Origin: Parascardovia denticolens DSM 10105 = JCM 12538 | GTDB taxonomy: Bacteria; Actinomycetota; Actinomycetes; Actinomycetales; Bifidobacteriaceae | NCBI RefSeq assembly: GCF_001042675.1 | Contig: NZ_AP012333.1 | Coordinates: 434,001 to 498,000 of the forward strand | DNA: 64,000 nt | Direction: 5' to 3' | Shown: positions 8,981 through 18,402 of the stretch, one piece after another | How the letters are laid out: each line of letters opens with the position of its first letter | How positions within the stretch are numbered: position 1 is the stretch's first letter | Program-made: the position numbers and the translations under genes | Notes under the pieces: generated by a model | Seen by the model: the letters and a program-made list of their open reading frames with translations, nothing else | Database searches by the model: none | Told to the model about the DNA's origin: nothing

Positions 8981-10423
8981 ATGACTGAGATGACCGCGCA
9001 TCAAAATCAAGTTAACCAGAAGGGTTCCACTGAGCCTGCCTTCCGAGCGGGGCGCGAGCGGCAGCCGGAAGAGCAAAAGACCCCTCGGCGGGGAAGGGGG
9101 ATCCCAGACGCGAATCGCGCGGCGATGTCTCTTCCTCCCCTTCATATCACATCCGAAATCGGCAAACTCGAGGCCGTCCTTTTGCATCGGCCCGGCCGGG
9201 AGGTGGAGAACATCACCCCGGACCTGATGGACCGCCTCCTCTTCGATGACATCCCTTATCTGCCTATCGCCCAGAAGGAGCATGACACCTTCGCCCAGAC
9301 CTTGCGCGACCTGGGGGTGGAAGTTGTCTATCTGGAGGACCTTTTCAGCCAGGCTTTGGAGGACGAGGCCGTCCATGAAAGCTACGTGAAGGACATCCTG
9401 GCTGAATCCCACTACCGCGAAGGCTATGTGCACGACGCCCTGGCCGACTTCCTGCTCAATCTGACCCCGGTGGAGATGACCGAGCGGGTGATGGCCGGGG
9501 TCCGCAAAGACGAGGTCCGCGTGGCGATCAAGTCTTTGGAGGAGGAAGCGGAAAACGGAAGCTACCCCTTCCTGCTGGAGCCCATGCCGAATCTCTACTT
9601 CACCCGCGACCCAGCGGCGGTGATCGGCGATGGGGCCTTGGTCAACCACATGGCCTTCCACGCCCGCAAACGCGAGTCCCTTTTTATGGAATACATCCTC
9701 CGTTATCACCCCCGATTCGCCGGGCAGCAGGAGGACGCGGACGGGGGCGTGCCGATTTGGCGCGACCGCTACGTGCATGGGCGGATCGAAGGCGGCGACG
9801 TGTTGGTCCTCAATGACCACGTGGTCGCCATCGGCGTTTCCGAGCGGACTTCGGCCAACGCCATCGAAGACGTGGCCCGGGCCCTTTTCGGCCGTACCGA
9901 TTATGACACGGTCATCGCCATCAGCATCCCCCGAGGCCATGCCACCATGCATCTGGACACGGTTTTCACCATGATCAACCGGGACCAGTTCACCGTGCAC
10001 CCTTCCATCATGGACAAAAACGGCAGCATGGACCTCTATGTTCTGCACCCGGCCGCCGGGGTGGCGCAGGACGGCGAAATCCGCTCGGGGCAGTCCAGCT
10101 ACGGGGATGGGTCCGTGGAGATCACCCATCGCAACGACCTGCATGCGGTCTTAAAGAAGGCCTTGGGACTGACCGAGGTCGACCTGATCCCGACGGGGAA
10201 CGGGGATCCGGTCGTCGCCCCACGCGAGCAGTGGAACGACGCGTCCAACACCTTCGCCGTCGCCCCAGGGCAAGTCGTCACTTACAACCGCAACTATGTG
10301 TCCAACGAGCTCCTGCGGGAGCATGGGGTCTGCGTCCATGAGATCGAGTCCTCCGAACTCTCCCGCGGCCGCGGCGGCCCCCGGTGCATGACCATGCCTT
10401 TGGTTCGCCAGGATGTGGACTGA
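8981..10423 (+). CDS. arcA: Arginine deiminase
   Basis: It converts L-arginine to citrulline and ammonia, the first step of the ADI pathway that yields ATP and raises pH. Family motifs are FTRDP at about residue 207, HLDTVFTM near residue 323, and the C-terminal [12 protein letters not shown] with the nucleophilic Cys at residue 469. The chain is 480 residues, longer than the usual 400-420, because of an N-terminal tail of about 50 polar residues. The start at 8981 has GGGAAG upstream; an internal ATG at 9125 begins at the usual family start but lacks a good ribosome site. arcB follows after 71 bp. No carbamate kinase (arcC) or arginine-ornithine antiporter (arcD) is found in this window. Confidence 0.95.
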   Translation: MTEMTAHQNQVNQKGSTEPAFRAGRERQPEEQKTPRRGRGIPDANRAAMSLPPLHITSEIGKLEAVLLHRPGREVENITPDLMDRLLFDDIPYLPIAQKEHDTFAQTLRDLGVEVVYLEDLFSQALEDEAVHESYVKDILAESHYREGYVHDALADFLLNLTPVEMTERVMAGVRKDEVRVAIKSLEEEAENGSYPFLLEPMPNLYFTRDPAAVIGDGALVNHMAFHARKRESLFMEYILRYHPRFAGQQEDADGGVPIWRDRYVHGRIEGGDVLVLNDHVVAIGVSERTSANAIEDVARALFGRTDYDTVIAISIPRGHATMHLDTVFTMINRDQFTVHPSIMDKNGSMDLYVLHPAAGVAQDGEIRSGQSSYGDGSVEITHRNDLHAVLKKALGLTEVDLIPTGNGDPVVAPREQWNDASNTFAVAPGQVVTYNRNYVSNELLREHGVCVHEIESSELSRGRGGPRCMTMPLVRQDVD

Positions 10424-10494
10424 ATCGGCTCAGTAATAATCGATGATAATCTATAATAATCGTAAAATAAAAATCATAAATGTGAGGAAAAATT

Positions 10495-11688
10495 ATGGGA
10501 ACCATCTCTTCGGACTCTCTTTCATCCCCCGGATCCGCCCCGGCAACGCACGATGCGGAATCCGCTCAAATCCCTCCAGCTATGGAACCGGCATCGGTCT
10601 CTCAGACTTCTCATCCTGCCGAATCCGTTCTTAATCCTTCTGCGAAGGTGAGCGATAACGTCTTCCAAGGCCGCAGCTTCCTCGCCTGCAAGGATTTCAC
10701 CCCAGCCGAAATCATGTATCTGGTGGACTTTGCCTTCCATCTGAAGAAGCTGAAGAAAACCGGGGTACCGCATAAATATCTGGAAGGCAAAAGCGTGGCC
10801 CTGCTTTTCGAAAAGACCTCCACCCGCACCCGGTCCTCTTTCGTGGTCGCCTGCAATGATTTGGGTGCATATCCCGAATTCATGGGGACCGATAGCACCC
10901 AGTTGGGCAAGAAGGAATCCGTGGAGGACACGGCCAAGGTGATGGGACGCATGTTCGATGGGATCGAATACCGCGGTTTTAAGCACAGCGATGTGGAGAC
11001 CCTGGCCCGCTTCGCCGGTGTGCCGGTCTGGAACGGCTTGACCGACGAATGGCACCCCACCCAGATGATCGCGGACTTTATGACCATCAAGGAGAAATTC
11101 GGCCATCTCAAAGGCCTGACCCTGACTTTCGTAGGGGATGGTCGCAACAACATGGCCAACAGCCTTTTGGTCGCCGGAACTATGGTCGGCATGAACGTGC
11201 GGATCCTCGCGCCCAAGCAACTGCAGCCGGACGAGTCGGTCGTGCGAATCGCCAGCGGATTCGCCCGGCAAACCGGGGGGCGGTTCCTGATCACCGACGA
11301 TATCGATCAAGGCGTGGCCGGCGCGAATGTCATTTATACCGACGTATGGGTTTCCATGGGGGAGAACAACTGGAAGGAGCGCGTGTCTCTGCTGACTCCT
11401 TACCGGGTGACCATGGAGATGATGCGCCGGACTGGCACCCCAGACGACAAGCTCATTTTCCTCCACTGCCTGCCGGCCTTCCACGACACCGAGACCAGTT
11501 ATGGCAGGGAAATCGCGGAAAAATACGGCATCGAGGAGATGGAGGTGACCGACGAGGTGTTCCGCTCCTCTTATGCCTGGCAATTCGACCAGGCCGAGAA
11601 CCGCATGCACTCCATCAAGGCCATCATGGCCGCGACTTTGGGCAATCTCTTCATTCCGCAGGGGGCTGTGGACGGCTGCCTGGAGTAG
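10495..11688 (+). CDS. arcB: Ornithine carbamoyltransferase (catabolic type likely)
   Basis: It exchanges citrulline and phosphate with ornithine and carbamoyl phosphate. Diagnostic motifs are STRTRS at about residue 109 (carbamoyl phosphate), HPTQ at residue 187 and HCLPAF at residue 324. The position directly after arcA indicates the catabolic ADI direction. The chain is 397 residues rather than about 335 because of an N-terminal Ser/Pro/Ala-rich tail of some 50 residues. The start is fixed by GTGAGGAAAAATT just before the ATG. The 71-bp gap after arcA is very AT-rich, with repeated TAATAATCG-like words, and may hold a promoter or processing site. Confidence 0.94.
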   Translation: MGTISSDSLSSPGSAPATHDAESAQIPPAMEPASVSQTSHPAESVLNPSAKVSDNVFQGRSFLACKDFTPAEIMYLVDFAFHLKKLKKTGVPHKYLEGKSVALLFEKTSTRTRSSFVVACNDLGAYPEFMGTDSTQLGKKESVEDTAKVMGRMFDGIEYRGFKHSDVETLARFAGVPVWNGLTDEWHPTQMIADFMTIKEKFGHLKGLTLTFVGDGRNNMANSLLVAGTMVGMNVRILAPKQLQPDESVVRIASGFARQTGGRFLITDDIDQGVAGANVIYTDVWVSMGENNWKERVSLLTPYRVTMEMMRRTGTPDDKLIFLHCLPAFHDTETSYGREIAEKYGIEEMEVTDEVFRSSYAWQFDQAENRMHSIKAIMAATLGNLFIPQGAVDGCLE

Positions 11689-11771
11689 GTGGCTGGTGCC
11701 TGTTTGGCTGGGGCCTAGCGCGGACACCAGGAGTAGTGCCTTGCGTGAGTCCCGGCGTATGTACCCGGAGC

Positions 11772-11816
11772 CTGACAATGAGTAGGCGCCTAGTGTCTGA
11801 CAATGAGTAGGCGCCT
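11772..11816. repeat. 20-bp direct repeat, 25-bp period
   Basis: CTGACAATGAGTAGGCGCCT occurs at 11772-11791 and again at 11797-11816 in the gap between arcB and the convergent rnc gene. The surrounding bases (11690-11830) are also built of partly related short words. No ORF covers the repeat. It resembles the other degenerate short repeats found in gaps of this chromosome. Confidence 0.85.
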
Positions 11817-11856
11817 GCCTTGCCAAGTGCCGCTGAACGACTTTTCTTGAGTGATT

Positions 11857-12729
11857 TTACTCGGCCGTCTGCTCCGACTGGGCTAAAAGCCTCCAAGCTT
11901 TTTCGGCCGCATCCAGCTGTGCCTTGCGCTTGCTGGACCCGTGGCCGACCGAGATTTCCTGCCTGCCGCTGGTCTTTCCTGCATCATCCGCAACAGAGCT
12001 TTCAGGGTTTTCTGAATGAGCCTTATTCCCCGCAGAAGCCATATTTTCCGCAGTAGCTGTGCTCTTCCCCTGAGCCGTATCCGCATCTGGCTCCTTGACC
12101 AGGAAAAGATGGGCCGTGAATTCCAGCCGGTTGCTGGGGCCGCCGACCTCCATCTGATAATTGACCTCACCTAAATCAAGCTCATGAGCCTTGACCACGA
12201 TGGCCGTCTTCCAATCCAAAGCCGGCCCTTCGGCTGTGTAATAATGCAGATTATCGTCTAAAAGCCTATGGATGACCTTGCGCGCGGTCTCAATTCCGTA
12301 CTCGACGAAAATCGCGCCGAAAAGGGACTCGACGATGTCGCAAAGAATGGAATCCTTGTCCGCGCCGCCGTCGCGGCGCTCGCCAATGCCCAGCAGAATC
12401 ATGGGGCTGATCTTGAGCTTGTCCCGGGCGATTTCAGCCAATGACTCTTCAGACACGACTTTGGAGCGGATTTTCGACATCTGGCCCTCCGTATAATTCG
12501 GGTGGGCCTTATACAGGGTTTCCGTGGCGACGAGTTCCAGGACGGCGTCGCCGAGGAATTCCAGGCGTTCGTAATTACGGGTTCCGGGGTGCTCGTTGGC
12601 GAAAGACCGGTGGGTCAGCGCCTCGATGAGCAGGTCCGGGCTGATGGATACGCCGAGTTCGTCGAAAAGCTCCTGGGCCAACTGGGATGGCGTTTCCGAG
12701 GAGGGGTTCTCTTTCTTCGTGTTTGTCAT
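11857..12729 (-). CDS. rnc: Ribonuclease III with an insert in the dsRNA-binding domain
   Basis: It cuts double-stranded RNA, including rRNA precursors. The signature NYERLEFLGDAVLEL lies at residues 52-66 (acidic residues E57 and D61), and the second pair is in DIVESLFGA (D131, E134). The dsRBD starts near residue 171 (DWKTAIVVKAHE) and ends with GHGSSKRKAQLDAAEKAW. A polar, low-complexity stretch at about residues 213-258 splits the beta strands of that domain, so the protein is 290 residues instead of about 225-250. The start chosen (12729) begins MTNTKKEN with GGAG upstream; an upstream TTG at 12759 is less likely. Confidence 0.93.
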   Translation of the reverse strand: MTNTKKENPSSETPSQLAQELFDELGVSISPDLLIEALTHRSFANEHPGTRNYERLEFLGDAVLELVATETLYKAHPNYTEGQMSKIRSKVVSEESLAEIARDKLKISPMILLGIGERRDGGADKDSILCDIVESLFGAIFVEYGIETARKVIHRLLDDNLHYYTAEGPALDWKTAIVVKAHELDLGEVNYQMEVGGPSNRLEFTAHLFLVKEPDADTAQGKSTATAENMASAGNKAHSENPESSVADDAGKTSGRQEISVGHGSSKRKAQLDAAEKAWRLLAQSEQTAE

Positions 12730-13186
12730 GGTCTCCAGTCTAGGGTGGGCCCGCCACAATCATGTTTTTCCCGGTTGCTTTCGGTCGATCCTAGTGGCGT
12801 CCGGTTGCGCTGTGGACTAATTCAAAGTATAAAAAATGAGTGGTTTAAAAGGCGGGGTCGGTTTTTCAACTTTGAGTTAGTACACGCCCGAGGCGACACA
12901 CACCCGTGGTGGGACACGATCGGTCGCACACGACCGAGTCGGCATGTGTCTAGGGTGGCGCACGGCCAGGGGTAGTGCACGACCGGGGTGGCATACGACC
13001 GGTCGCTCTAGTCAACAGCCGACATGGGGCACGTGGATTACGGTGAAGTTTAGGCGGCTCAGGGCTGCCTCCGCCTGGGGGAAAGCGAAACGGCAAAGTC
13101 GGTGAAAGTGACTAAAATCCGAATTCTGTAGGGCGGCCTTGGGTCGTCGGAATCGCTGGAATGATAAGAATGATAAAGGGGTCATT
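12730..13186. other. Intergenic gap with degenerate GACCG-type repeats
   Basis: No gene was recognised in these 457 bp between divergent rnc and pyrD. From about 12880 to 13010 the word (G/C)(A/C)ACGACCG(G/A) recurs in several altered forms (for example at CGATCGGTCGCACACGACCGA and GCACGACCGGGGTGG). This looks like a decayed tandem repeat. The last 60 bp hold the pyrD leader, with AAAGGGG before its ATG. Confidence 0.6.
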
Positions 13187-14332
13187 ATGTCGTACGTCTC
13201 GCAGAATCCCGTGCGCGATACCATCAACCGCGTCAGCACGGCGGCATTTTCGTTCGCTTACAAAAATGTGGTCAAGCCGCACATTTTCAACCAGTCCCCG
13301 GACGCCGCGCACGACGAGATGATCCGGTTCTGCCAGGTTTCGCGCCGGATCCCACCCCTCATGTGGACCTTGCGGCAGATGCTCGATTATACGGACCCGC
13401 TTCTGGAGACGACCGTGATGGGGGTGGATTTCGCTAACCCGTTCGGCCTGTCCGCCGGGCTTGACAAGAATTGCGACCTCCCGGTCGTGCTGGACAACGC
13501 CGGCTTCGGTTTCGAAACGGTGGGGTCGACCACGGCCCGCCCCTGCGAGGGGAACCCGCGGCCTTGGTTCCATCGTCTGCCTGAGTACGCTTCCATGATG
13601 ATCCACGTGGGTCTGGCCAATGATGGGTCCGAGGCCGTGGTTGAGCGGGCCGCCCGCGAGGCCGGGCGGGCGCGAGCGATGAAGCTCTCGGTCTCTTTGG
13701 CGCGGACGAACGATGACCTCTGCGGCGATATCGACGAAGGAATCGAAGATTACAAGACTTCCCTTCTACGGGCCGCCGACCGGACGCATATGGTGGAGAT
13801 CAACATCTCTTGCCCGAACACCCGCAAAGGGGAGCCTTTCACGCAGGCGGGGAATCTGGACCGGCTTTTCACCGAGCTGGACAAGGTGGACCACAGCCAG
13901 CCCCTTCTGGTCAAGATGCCGCAAAGCCTGCCCTGGCCCCGGTTCAAGGAATTGCTGGATGTTTTGGTCGAGCACAAGGTGGATGGCGTGACCATCGCCA
14001 ATCTGCGCAAGGACCGCACCGGGCTGGAGGTGCCCCCTGAGTGGGAGGGAAGCCTGTCAGGTCTGCCCTGTGTCGGTCCCAGCAACAAGCTGATCGCGCG
14101 GACTTACCGCGATTATGGGGACAGGATGGCCATCGCCGGCGTCGGTGGCGTTTTCACTCCGCAGCAGGCTTATGACAAGATCAAGGCGGGCTCCAGTCTG
14201 ATCATGTTCATCAGCTCTTTGATGTATCGCGGACCGCAGAACATCACCACTTTGAAGCGCGGTCTGGCGGACTTGCTCCGGGCCGATGGCTATCAGTCGG
14301 TCTCCCAGGCGGTAGGGGCTGACATTCGTTAG
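13187..14332 (+). CDS. pyrD: Dihydroorotate dehydrogenase
   Basis: This FMN enzyme oxidises dihydroorotate to orotate in pyrimidine synthesis. The 381-residue chain has the FMN-binding motif NPFGLSAGLDKN, the catalytic loop INISCPNTRKG, LVKMPQSLP and AIAGVGGVFTPQQAYDKI near the end. The N-terminal helical extension (about 55 residues, VVKPHIFNQSPDAAHDEM) resembles membrane-associated class 2 enzymes. Yet the base position in the ISCPNT loop is Cys, as in class 1, where class 2 has Ser. The electron acceptor is therefore uncertain. AAAGGGG precedes ATG 13187; the longer frame from 13139 has no ribosome site. Confidence 0.9.
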   Translation: MSYVSQNPVRDTINRVSTAAFSFAYKNVVKPHIFNQSPDAAHDEMIRFCQVSRRIPPLMWTLRQMLDYTDPLLETTVMGVDFANPFGLSAGLDKNCDLPVVLDNAGFGFETVGSTTARPCEGNPRPWFHRLPEYASMMIHVGLANDGSEAVVERAAREAGRARAMKLSVSLARTNDDLCGDIDEGIEDYKTSLLRAADRTHMVEINISCPNTRKGEPFTQAGNLDRLFTELDKVDHSQPLLVKMPQSLPWPRFKELLDVLVEHKVDGVTIANLRKDRTGLEVPPEWEGSLSGLPCVGPSNKLIARTYRDYGDRMAIAGVGGVFTPQQAYDKIKAGSSLIMFISSLMYRGPQNITTLKRGLADLLRADGYQSVSQAVGADIR

Positions 14333-14342
14333 AAGTTTTCGC

Positions 14343-14500
14343 TTGCAGTCGCGGCCGCGGCCGCAGTCGCAGCTGCGGCCGCTCTGGCGCTCTCCAGGTA
14401 TCCAACAGACATTAGCTAGGTATCCGCTAGGTACGCGCCGACTGGGTATCGGCTAGGTATCCGACAGGCACCTGCTAGCCTCGGGTCGGTCAGACGCCAC
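14343..14500. repeat. Degenerate short repeats after pyrD
   Basis: The first part is built from GCAGTCGC/GGCCGC words and the second from repeated CTAGGTATCCG-like words (for example CTAGGTATCCGCTAGGTACG and CGGCTAGGTATCCGACAGG). No ORF or terminator was seen. The stretch fills the convergent gap between pyrD and the following reductase gene. Confidence 0.6.
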
Positions 14501-14511
14501 TCCTCCGATCT

Positions 14512-15744
14512 TCAGCGACTGGTGCCGTAGGCCCCGCGCACGTACTGCGGCGGATAAGGCGCCTGATACCGGTCCAGGCCCAGCTTGTCGGCGGCCCGCA
14601 GCGGCCAGTAGGGGTCACGCAAGGCGGCCCGGCCGATTTCCACCACGTCGGCTCGGCCCTCGGCCAGGATTTTCTCCGCCTGCTTGGGCTTGGTGATCAG
14701 GCCAACGGTGGTCACGGGGATTTCCACTTTCGAGCGGATTTCCTGGGCGAAGGGGACTTGGTAGTTCGGCCCCGCGGGAATCGACACGCCGGAGAGCATG
14801 CCGCCGCTGGAAACGTCGATCAGGTCGATTCCCCTCTCTTTCAAGGCTTTGCCCAGTTCCACGCTTTGGTAGACATCCCAGCCGCCGTCGGCCCAGTCGG
14901 TGGCGGACAGCCGCACGATGACGGGCAGGTCGTCAGGCCAGACCCCGCGGACGGCCTCGGCCACTTCCAAGGCGAAGCGGATGCGGTTGATGAAGGGGCC
15001 GCCGTATTCGTCGGTCCGATTGTTGATGAGGGGATCCAGGAATTGGGAGATGAGGTATCCGTGGGCCCCGTGGATCTCCACCATCTGGAAGCCCGCAGCC
15101 CGGGCCCGCAGGGCGGCTTGACGGAAGTCCTCCACGATTTGGTGGATTTCCTCCGTGGTCAGGCCGCGGGAGGGGGCGAAATTCTTGTTGTAGGGAGTAT
15201 CGGTGACTCCCACGGTCTGCCAGCCGCCTTCGTCCCCGGGCACGGAAGCGTTGATATGGTCCAGGCTGAAACAGCCGGAGGAGCCTTTCCGCCCAGCGTG
15301 GTTGAGCTGGATGGCGGGTACCGCGCCGGCTTGGCGGATCCCTTCGGCGATCCAGGACCAGGCCCCGATTTGGTCGTCGTTCCACAGGCCTAGGTCGCAC
15401 GGGGAGATGCGGCCTTCCGGGCTGACGGCCGTCGCCTCGGTGATGATGGCCCCGAATCCACCCAGAGCGCGGGATACGTAATGCTGATAGTGGAAGGAGG
15501 TCGGCTTGCCGTCGTGGGCGAAGGCCGAATAGGTGTCCATCGGGGGCAGCCAGATGCGGTTGCGGAAGGTCAGGCCCCGCAGGGTCAGCGGCTGGAAGAG
15601 GTGGGGGAGGGCCGGAGTTTCGGCCGCGCTTGTCTCGGCGGCAGCGGTCTTTTCGGAGACTGCTCCGTTCTCGCCGGCGCTTGAGTCCAAGGCCTTGGCG
15701 GACTTTTTCCCTGCCCCGTTCTTGTTCTTCTTCGACTTTGCCAT
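14512..15744 (-). CDS. NADH:flavin oxidoreductase, old yellow enzyme family (YqjM-like)
   Basis: The 410-residue FMN enzyme has the OYE core: LFQPLTLRGLTFRNRIWLPP near residue 50, IQLNHAGRKGS, EIHGAHGYLISQFL, RTDEYGGPFINRIRF and a late VVEIGRAALRDPYW. It most likely reduces activated alkenes with NAD(P)H. A Lys/Ala/Glu-rich tail of about 45 residues precedes the domain and is unusual for the family. The start at 15744 is fixed by AAGGAGG five bases upstream; a longer frame exists but is not supported. The substrate is unknown. Confidence 0.88.
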   Translation of the reverse strand: MAKSKKNKNGAGKKSAKALDSSAGENGAVSEKTAAAETSAAETPALPHLFQPLTLRGLTFRNRIWLPPMDTYSAFAHDGKPTSFHYQHYVSRALGGFGAIITEATAVSPEGRISPCDLGLWNDDQIGAWSWIAEGIRQAGAVPAIQLNHAGRKGSSGCFSLDHINASVPGDEGGWQTVGVTDTPYNKNFAPSRGLTTEEIHQIVEDFRQAALRARAAGFQMVEIHGAHGYLISQFLDPLINNRTDEYGGPFINRIRFALEVAEAVRGVWPDDLPVIVRLSATDWADGGWDVYQSVELGKALKERGIDLIDVSSGGMLSGVSIPAGPNYQVPFAQEIRSKVEIPVTTVGLITKPKQAEKILAEGRADVVEIGRAALRDPYWPLRAADKLGLDRYQAPYPPQYVRGAYGTSR

Positions 15745-15926
15745 CCGGACCTCCTTGAACGAATCATTCCCCGATGTCCCCCTGTCGGCTGCCGGCGGTT
15801 CACGAATGATGGACCTTATCCTCGAGAGACGGGTGGATTGGTTGGTTGCTTTTATTTTATCTGACACCTGGTGCAAAACACTTGGTGCAAATGTACGCGA
15901 GTGTAAATGCGCCTGTCTGTGCGGTC

Positions 15927-16565
15927 TTATCCGAAGATGGCGTTTCCGTGTTTGATGAGGATGAGGGCGATGAGGATGGCGAGCCAGACCACATCCACCA
16001 AAAGGTCGATGTTGAGCCGATAATAGGCGGGGATGGCCTTGGGCCTTCCGGAGGGCAGGTTTTGCACGGTCAGGCTGGCATGGGTGAGGGCCATGAATTG
16101 GATGGTTGTGGCGAACATCAGTCCCAGGCACCAGGGGCAGAGGGCGTTGATCACGTAAAGGGACTGGGAGAAGAGCCAATAAGCGTACATCAGGGCCGCC
16201 AGGCTCCCCAGCCAAGTGCAGATGGCGAACCAGCGGGGAACGGCCACGCGAGCCAGACCGATGACGGCGATGGTCACGAAAACGGATTCGGCCGCGATGC
16301 CGAAGAAGGCGTTGGGAAAGCTGAGACCGCCGAATTCGATGAATTCCGCCTGCCAGCTTTCGGCCACGGTGGAGCAGGAAACCGCCGCGTTGACGTCGCA
16401 GGAGAGTTTTTGGCCCGGGTGACGGGCCAGCTCCAGGGTCTCAGCGGACAGGGCGAAAGAGACGATCAAGGCCGCGATGCTGGCCAGGAGTGCGATCAGG
16501 TAGGTCCAAATGGGGCCATGGCGTCGGCCGGTTCGTTGCCGATTCTCTGTGGTGCTCATGGTCAT
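15927..16565 (-). CDS. Vitamin K epoxide reductase (VKOR)-family membrane thiol oxidase
   Basis: This 212-residue membrane protein has four or five hydrophobic segments. A loop Cys pair is in SCDVNAAVSCSTVA, and the active-site CPWC lies near residue 143, the arrangement of bacterial VKOR. In actinobacteria VKOR passes electrons from a DsbA-like partner to quinone and so drives disulfide formation outside the membrane. No DsbA-like gene is adjacent. The start may be 16565 or the ATG two codons later; neither has a strong ribosome site. A link to the nearby secretion locus is only a possibility. Confidence 0.87.
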   Translation of the reverse strand: MTMSTTENRQRTGRRHGPIWTYLIALLASIAALIVSFALSAETLELARHPGQKLSCDVNAAVSCSTVAESWQAEFIEFGGLSFPNAFFGIAAESVFVTIAVIGLARVAVPRWFAICTWLGSLAALMYAYWLFSQSLYVINALCPWCLGLMFATTIQFMALTHASLTVQNLPSGRPKAIPAYYRLNIDLLVDVVWLAILIALILIKHGNAIFG

Positions 16566-16702
16566 TCATTATAGACCCGGTTCGCTGGTTGGATTCCGCT
16601 GATTGGATTTTGTTGACCTGATTCTGTTGGCAGGATTTAGCTGGCCAAGTTCCGCTGGTTGGATTCCACTGACCCGGTCCGCTGACCGCCGGCCGCCTTA
16701 AG

Positions 16703-17620
16703 ATGAGGGGTATGACCGAAGGCGTAAAGAATAAGAACGAGGAGGCCTCCCCCGAACAGGCGGCGGTGGCCGATGGCTGGGACCTGCATTGCCATACGAC
16801 TTTCTCCGATGGGACGGTCACCCCCCAAGGCATGCTGGATCAGGCCTCCCGGCTGGGCTTGGCCGGGGTCGCGGTGACCGATCACGACACCACGGCCAGC
16901 TGGGTCCCCGCCAAGGAGTCCGCCCTCGACCTGCCTTTCCCCCTCATCCGCGGCACGGAGATCACCTCCCAGTGGGGCAAAACCAGCGTGCATCTGCTGG
17001 CTTATCTCTATGATTGCCAGGATCAGGCCATACTGGACCTGTTCGCCTACACCCGCGAAAGAAGGCAGGAGCGGGCCAAGGAGATGGTCAAGCGGATCTC
17101 CCGCGATTATCCGATTTCCTGGGAGGACGTCCAGGCCCAGATCAAGTCCGGTTCCCAGACCACGGTCGGTCGCCCCCATATAGCCGACGCCCTGGTCGCC
17201 GCAGGGGTCTATCCCACCCGGTCCGCCGCCTTCGCCGGCGTCATCTCCTCCCGTAGCCCCTATTACATCCCGGTCTATTCGCCCGATGTGGAGACGGTGG
17301 TGAAGACCGTCAAACAGGCCGGGGGAGTGGCGGTGGTCGCCCATCCCGCCGCCGTCAGCCGCAACAAGGTCCTCCTGCCCGACGAGGAGATCGAGCGCCT
17401 GACCGATCTGGGGCTGGACGGTCTGGAAGTGCGGCATCGGGATAATCCTCCCGACCAGCAGGAAAGGCTGAACCGTCTGGCCGGACGACTGCATCTGCTG
17501 GTCACCGGCGGATCCGACTGGCATGGTCAAGGCAAACCGAACCGTTTGGGGGAGAATCTGACCGACCCCGAGACGGTCGCGGAAATCATCAGGAGAGGGC
17601 GGATCCGGGTCCTGGCTTAA
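16703..17620 (+). CDS. PHP-domain phosphoesterase (TrpH/RNase AM-like)
   Basis: The 305-residue protein has the PHP metal-binding motifs WDLHCHTTFSDG near residue 26, VTDHDT near residue 64, RGTEIT, a central histidine in TVGRPHIADAL, VVAHPAAV, and TGGSDWHG near the end. This set matches the single-domain PHP family that includes TrpH/YciV, which acts on nucleotide or short RNA 5' ends. Function by family only. The preceding gap (16566-16702) is made of degenerate GCTGGTTGGATTCC-type repeats. The start could be 16703 or 16712. Confidence 0.82.
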   Translation: MRGMTEGVKNKNEEASPEQAAVADGWDLHCHTTFSDGTVTPQGMLDQASRLGLAGVAVTDHDTTASWVPAKESALDLPFPLIRGTEITSQWGKTSVHLLAYLYDCQDQAILDLFAYTRERRQERAKEMVKRISRDYPISWEDVQAQIKSGSQTTVGRPHIADALVAAGVYPTRSAAFAGVISSRSPYYIPVYSPDVETVVKTVKQAGGVAVVAHPAAVSRNKVLLPDEEIERLTDLGLDGLEVRHRDNPPDQQERLNRLAGRLHLLVTGGSDWHGQGKPNRLGENLTDPETVAEIIRRGRIRVLA

Positions 17621-17803
17621 GGGGACGACAGGCCCGAAAGGCCGGGATTCCAACGGTTCAGGCTCCAATCTAACCGCCAGGGGTGGTGGATATCCGAGGA
17701 TCATATTAGAATGTGAAGAGAGATTGACCGAAAGTCAGCCAATCTCCTCTGAAGATGAAGTCGCTCCTCACGGAGTGAAGATGGTTAAGGAGGATTCTGT
17801 TTT

Positions 17804-18097
17804 ATGGCAGGTCAAATTCGAATTACCCCGGATCAGATGCGTTCTCGCGCGGGTGAATACCGCAACGAGGCGAACAAGATTCAAGATGTTATCTCCAAGA
17901 TGGACTCGTTGCTGAACCAGCTCCAGTCCGAATGGGAAGGTCAGTCCGCTCAGGCTTATGCTCAGAAGTTCGCTGAGCTGCGCCCCGGCTTCGTGAAGGC
18001 CGAGGACCTGACCAATGACATTGCCAAGAGCCTGGACGCGACCGCCCAGTCTCTCGAGTCCACCGATCAGAACATCGCCAGCCAGTTCCGCAGCTAG
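17804..18097 (+). CDS. esxA: WXG100 protein (EsxA-like)
   Basis: The 97-residue protein has the central turn EWEGQSAQAY near residue 44 between two long helices, the WXG100 pattern. Such proteins are small secreted dimers and co-substrates of type VII secretion. AAGGAGGA ten bases before the ATG is a near-perfect ribosome site, consistent with high expression. It is the first gene of the secretion locus and is separated from essC by 305 bp with two hairpins, so it may be transcribed in excess over the rest. Confidence 0.93.
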   Translation: MAGQIRITPDQMRSRAGEYRNEANKIQDVISKMDSLLNQLQSEWEGQSAQAYAQKFAELRPGFVKAEDLTNDIAKSLDATAQSLESTDQNIASQFRS

Positions 18098-18225
18098 TCG
18101 GAGCTCCTGCGGGAGCTCCTTGCGGCCGGGTCGTGCGGGATGCCGGGTCGCGTAAGGTCAGGGAAGCGATTCCCGGATTTTGCTCCGGTCTTCGGCTCTT
18201 TCGCGAAAGGCGATGAAAGACAAGG

Positions 18226-18330
18226 GTAGGGCGACGCCATCGATTGGTTTCGGTGGTCTTCGCCCTACTCTTCTCTTCTTTTCCTCTGATTTTCTTTTTT
18301 ACTTCTCCGGGTCCCCGGAGTTTTCCTTTT
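18226..18330 (+). terminator. Two candidate terminators/attenuators between esxA and essC
   Basis: Hairpin 1 has arms GTAGGGCGA (18226-18234) and TCGCCCTAC (18260-18268), followed by TCTTCTCTTCTTTTCC. Hairpin 2 has arms CTCCGGG (18305-18311) and CCCGGAG (18314-18320), followed by TTTTCCTTTT. The rest of the 18098-18402 gap contains a GGAGCTCC inverted repeat right after the esxA stop and no ORF. The arrangement suggests partial termination after esxA. Confidence 0.6.
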
Positions 18331-18402
18331 ACCTGCGGATTCTCCGCTTCGGTCGGGTAAAGACGGCCCGACTCAGGCGAAGAGAAGGGACGGACATTCG
18401 GC

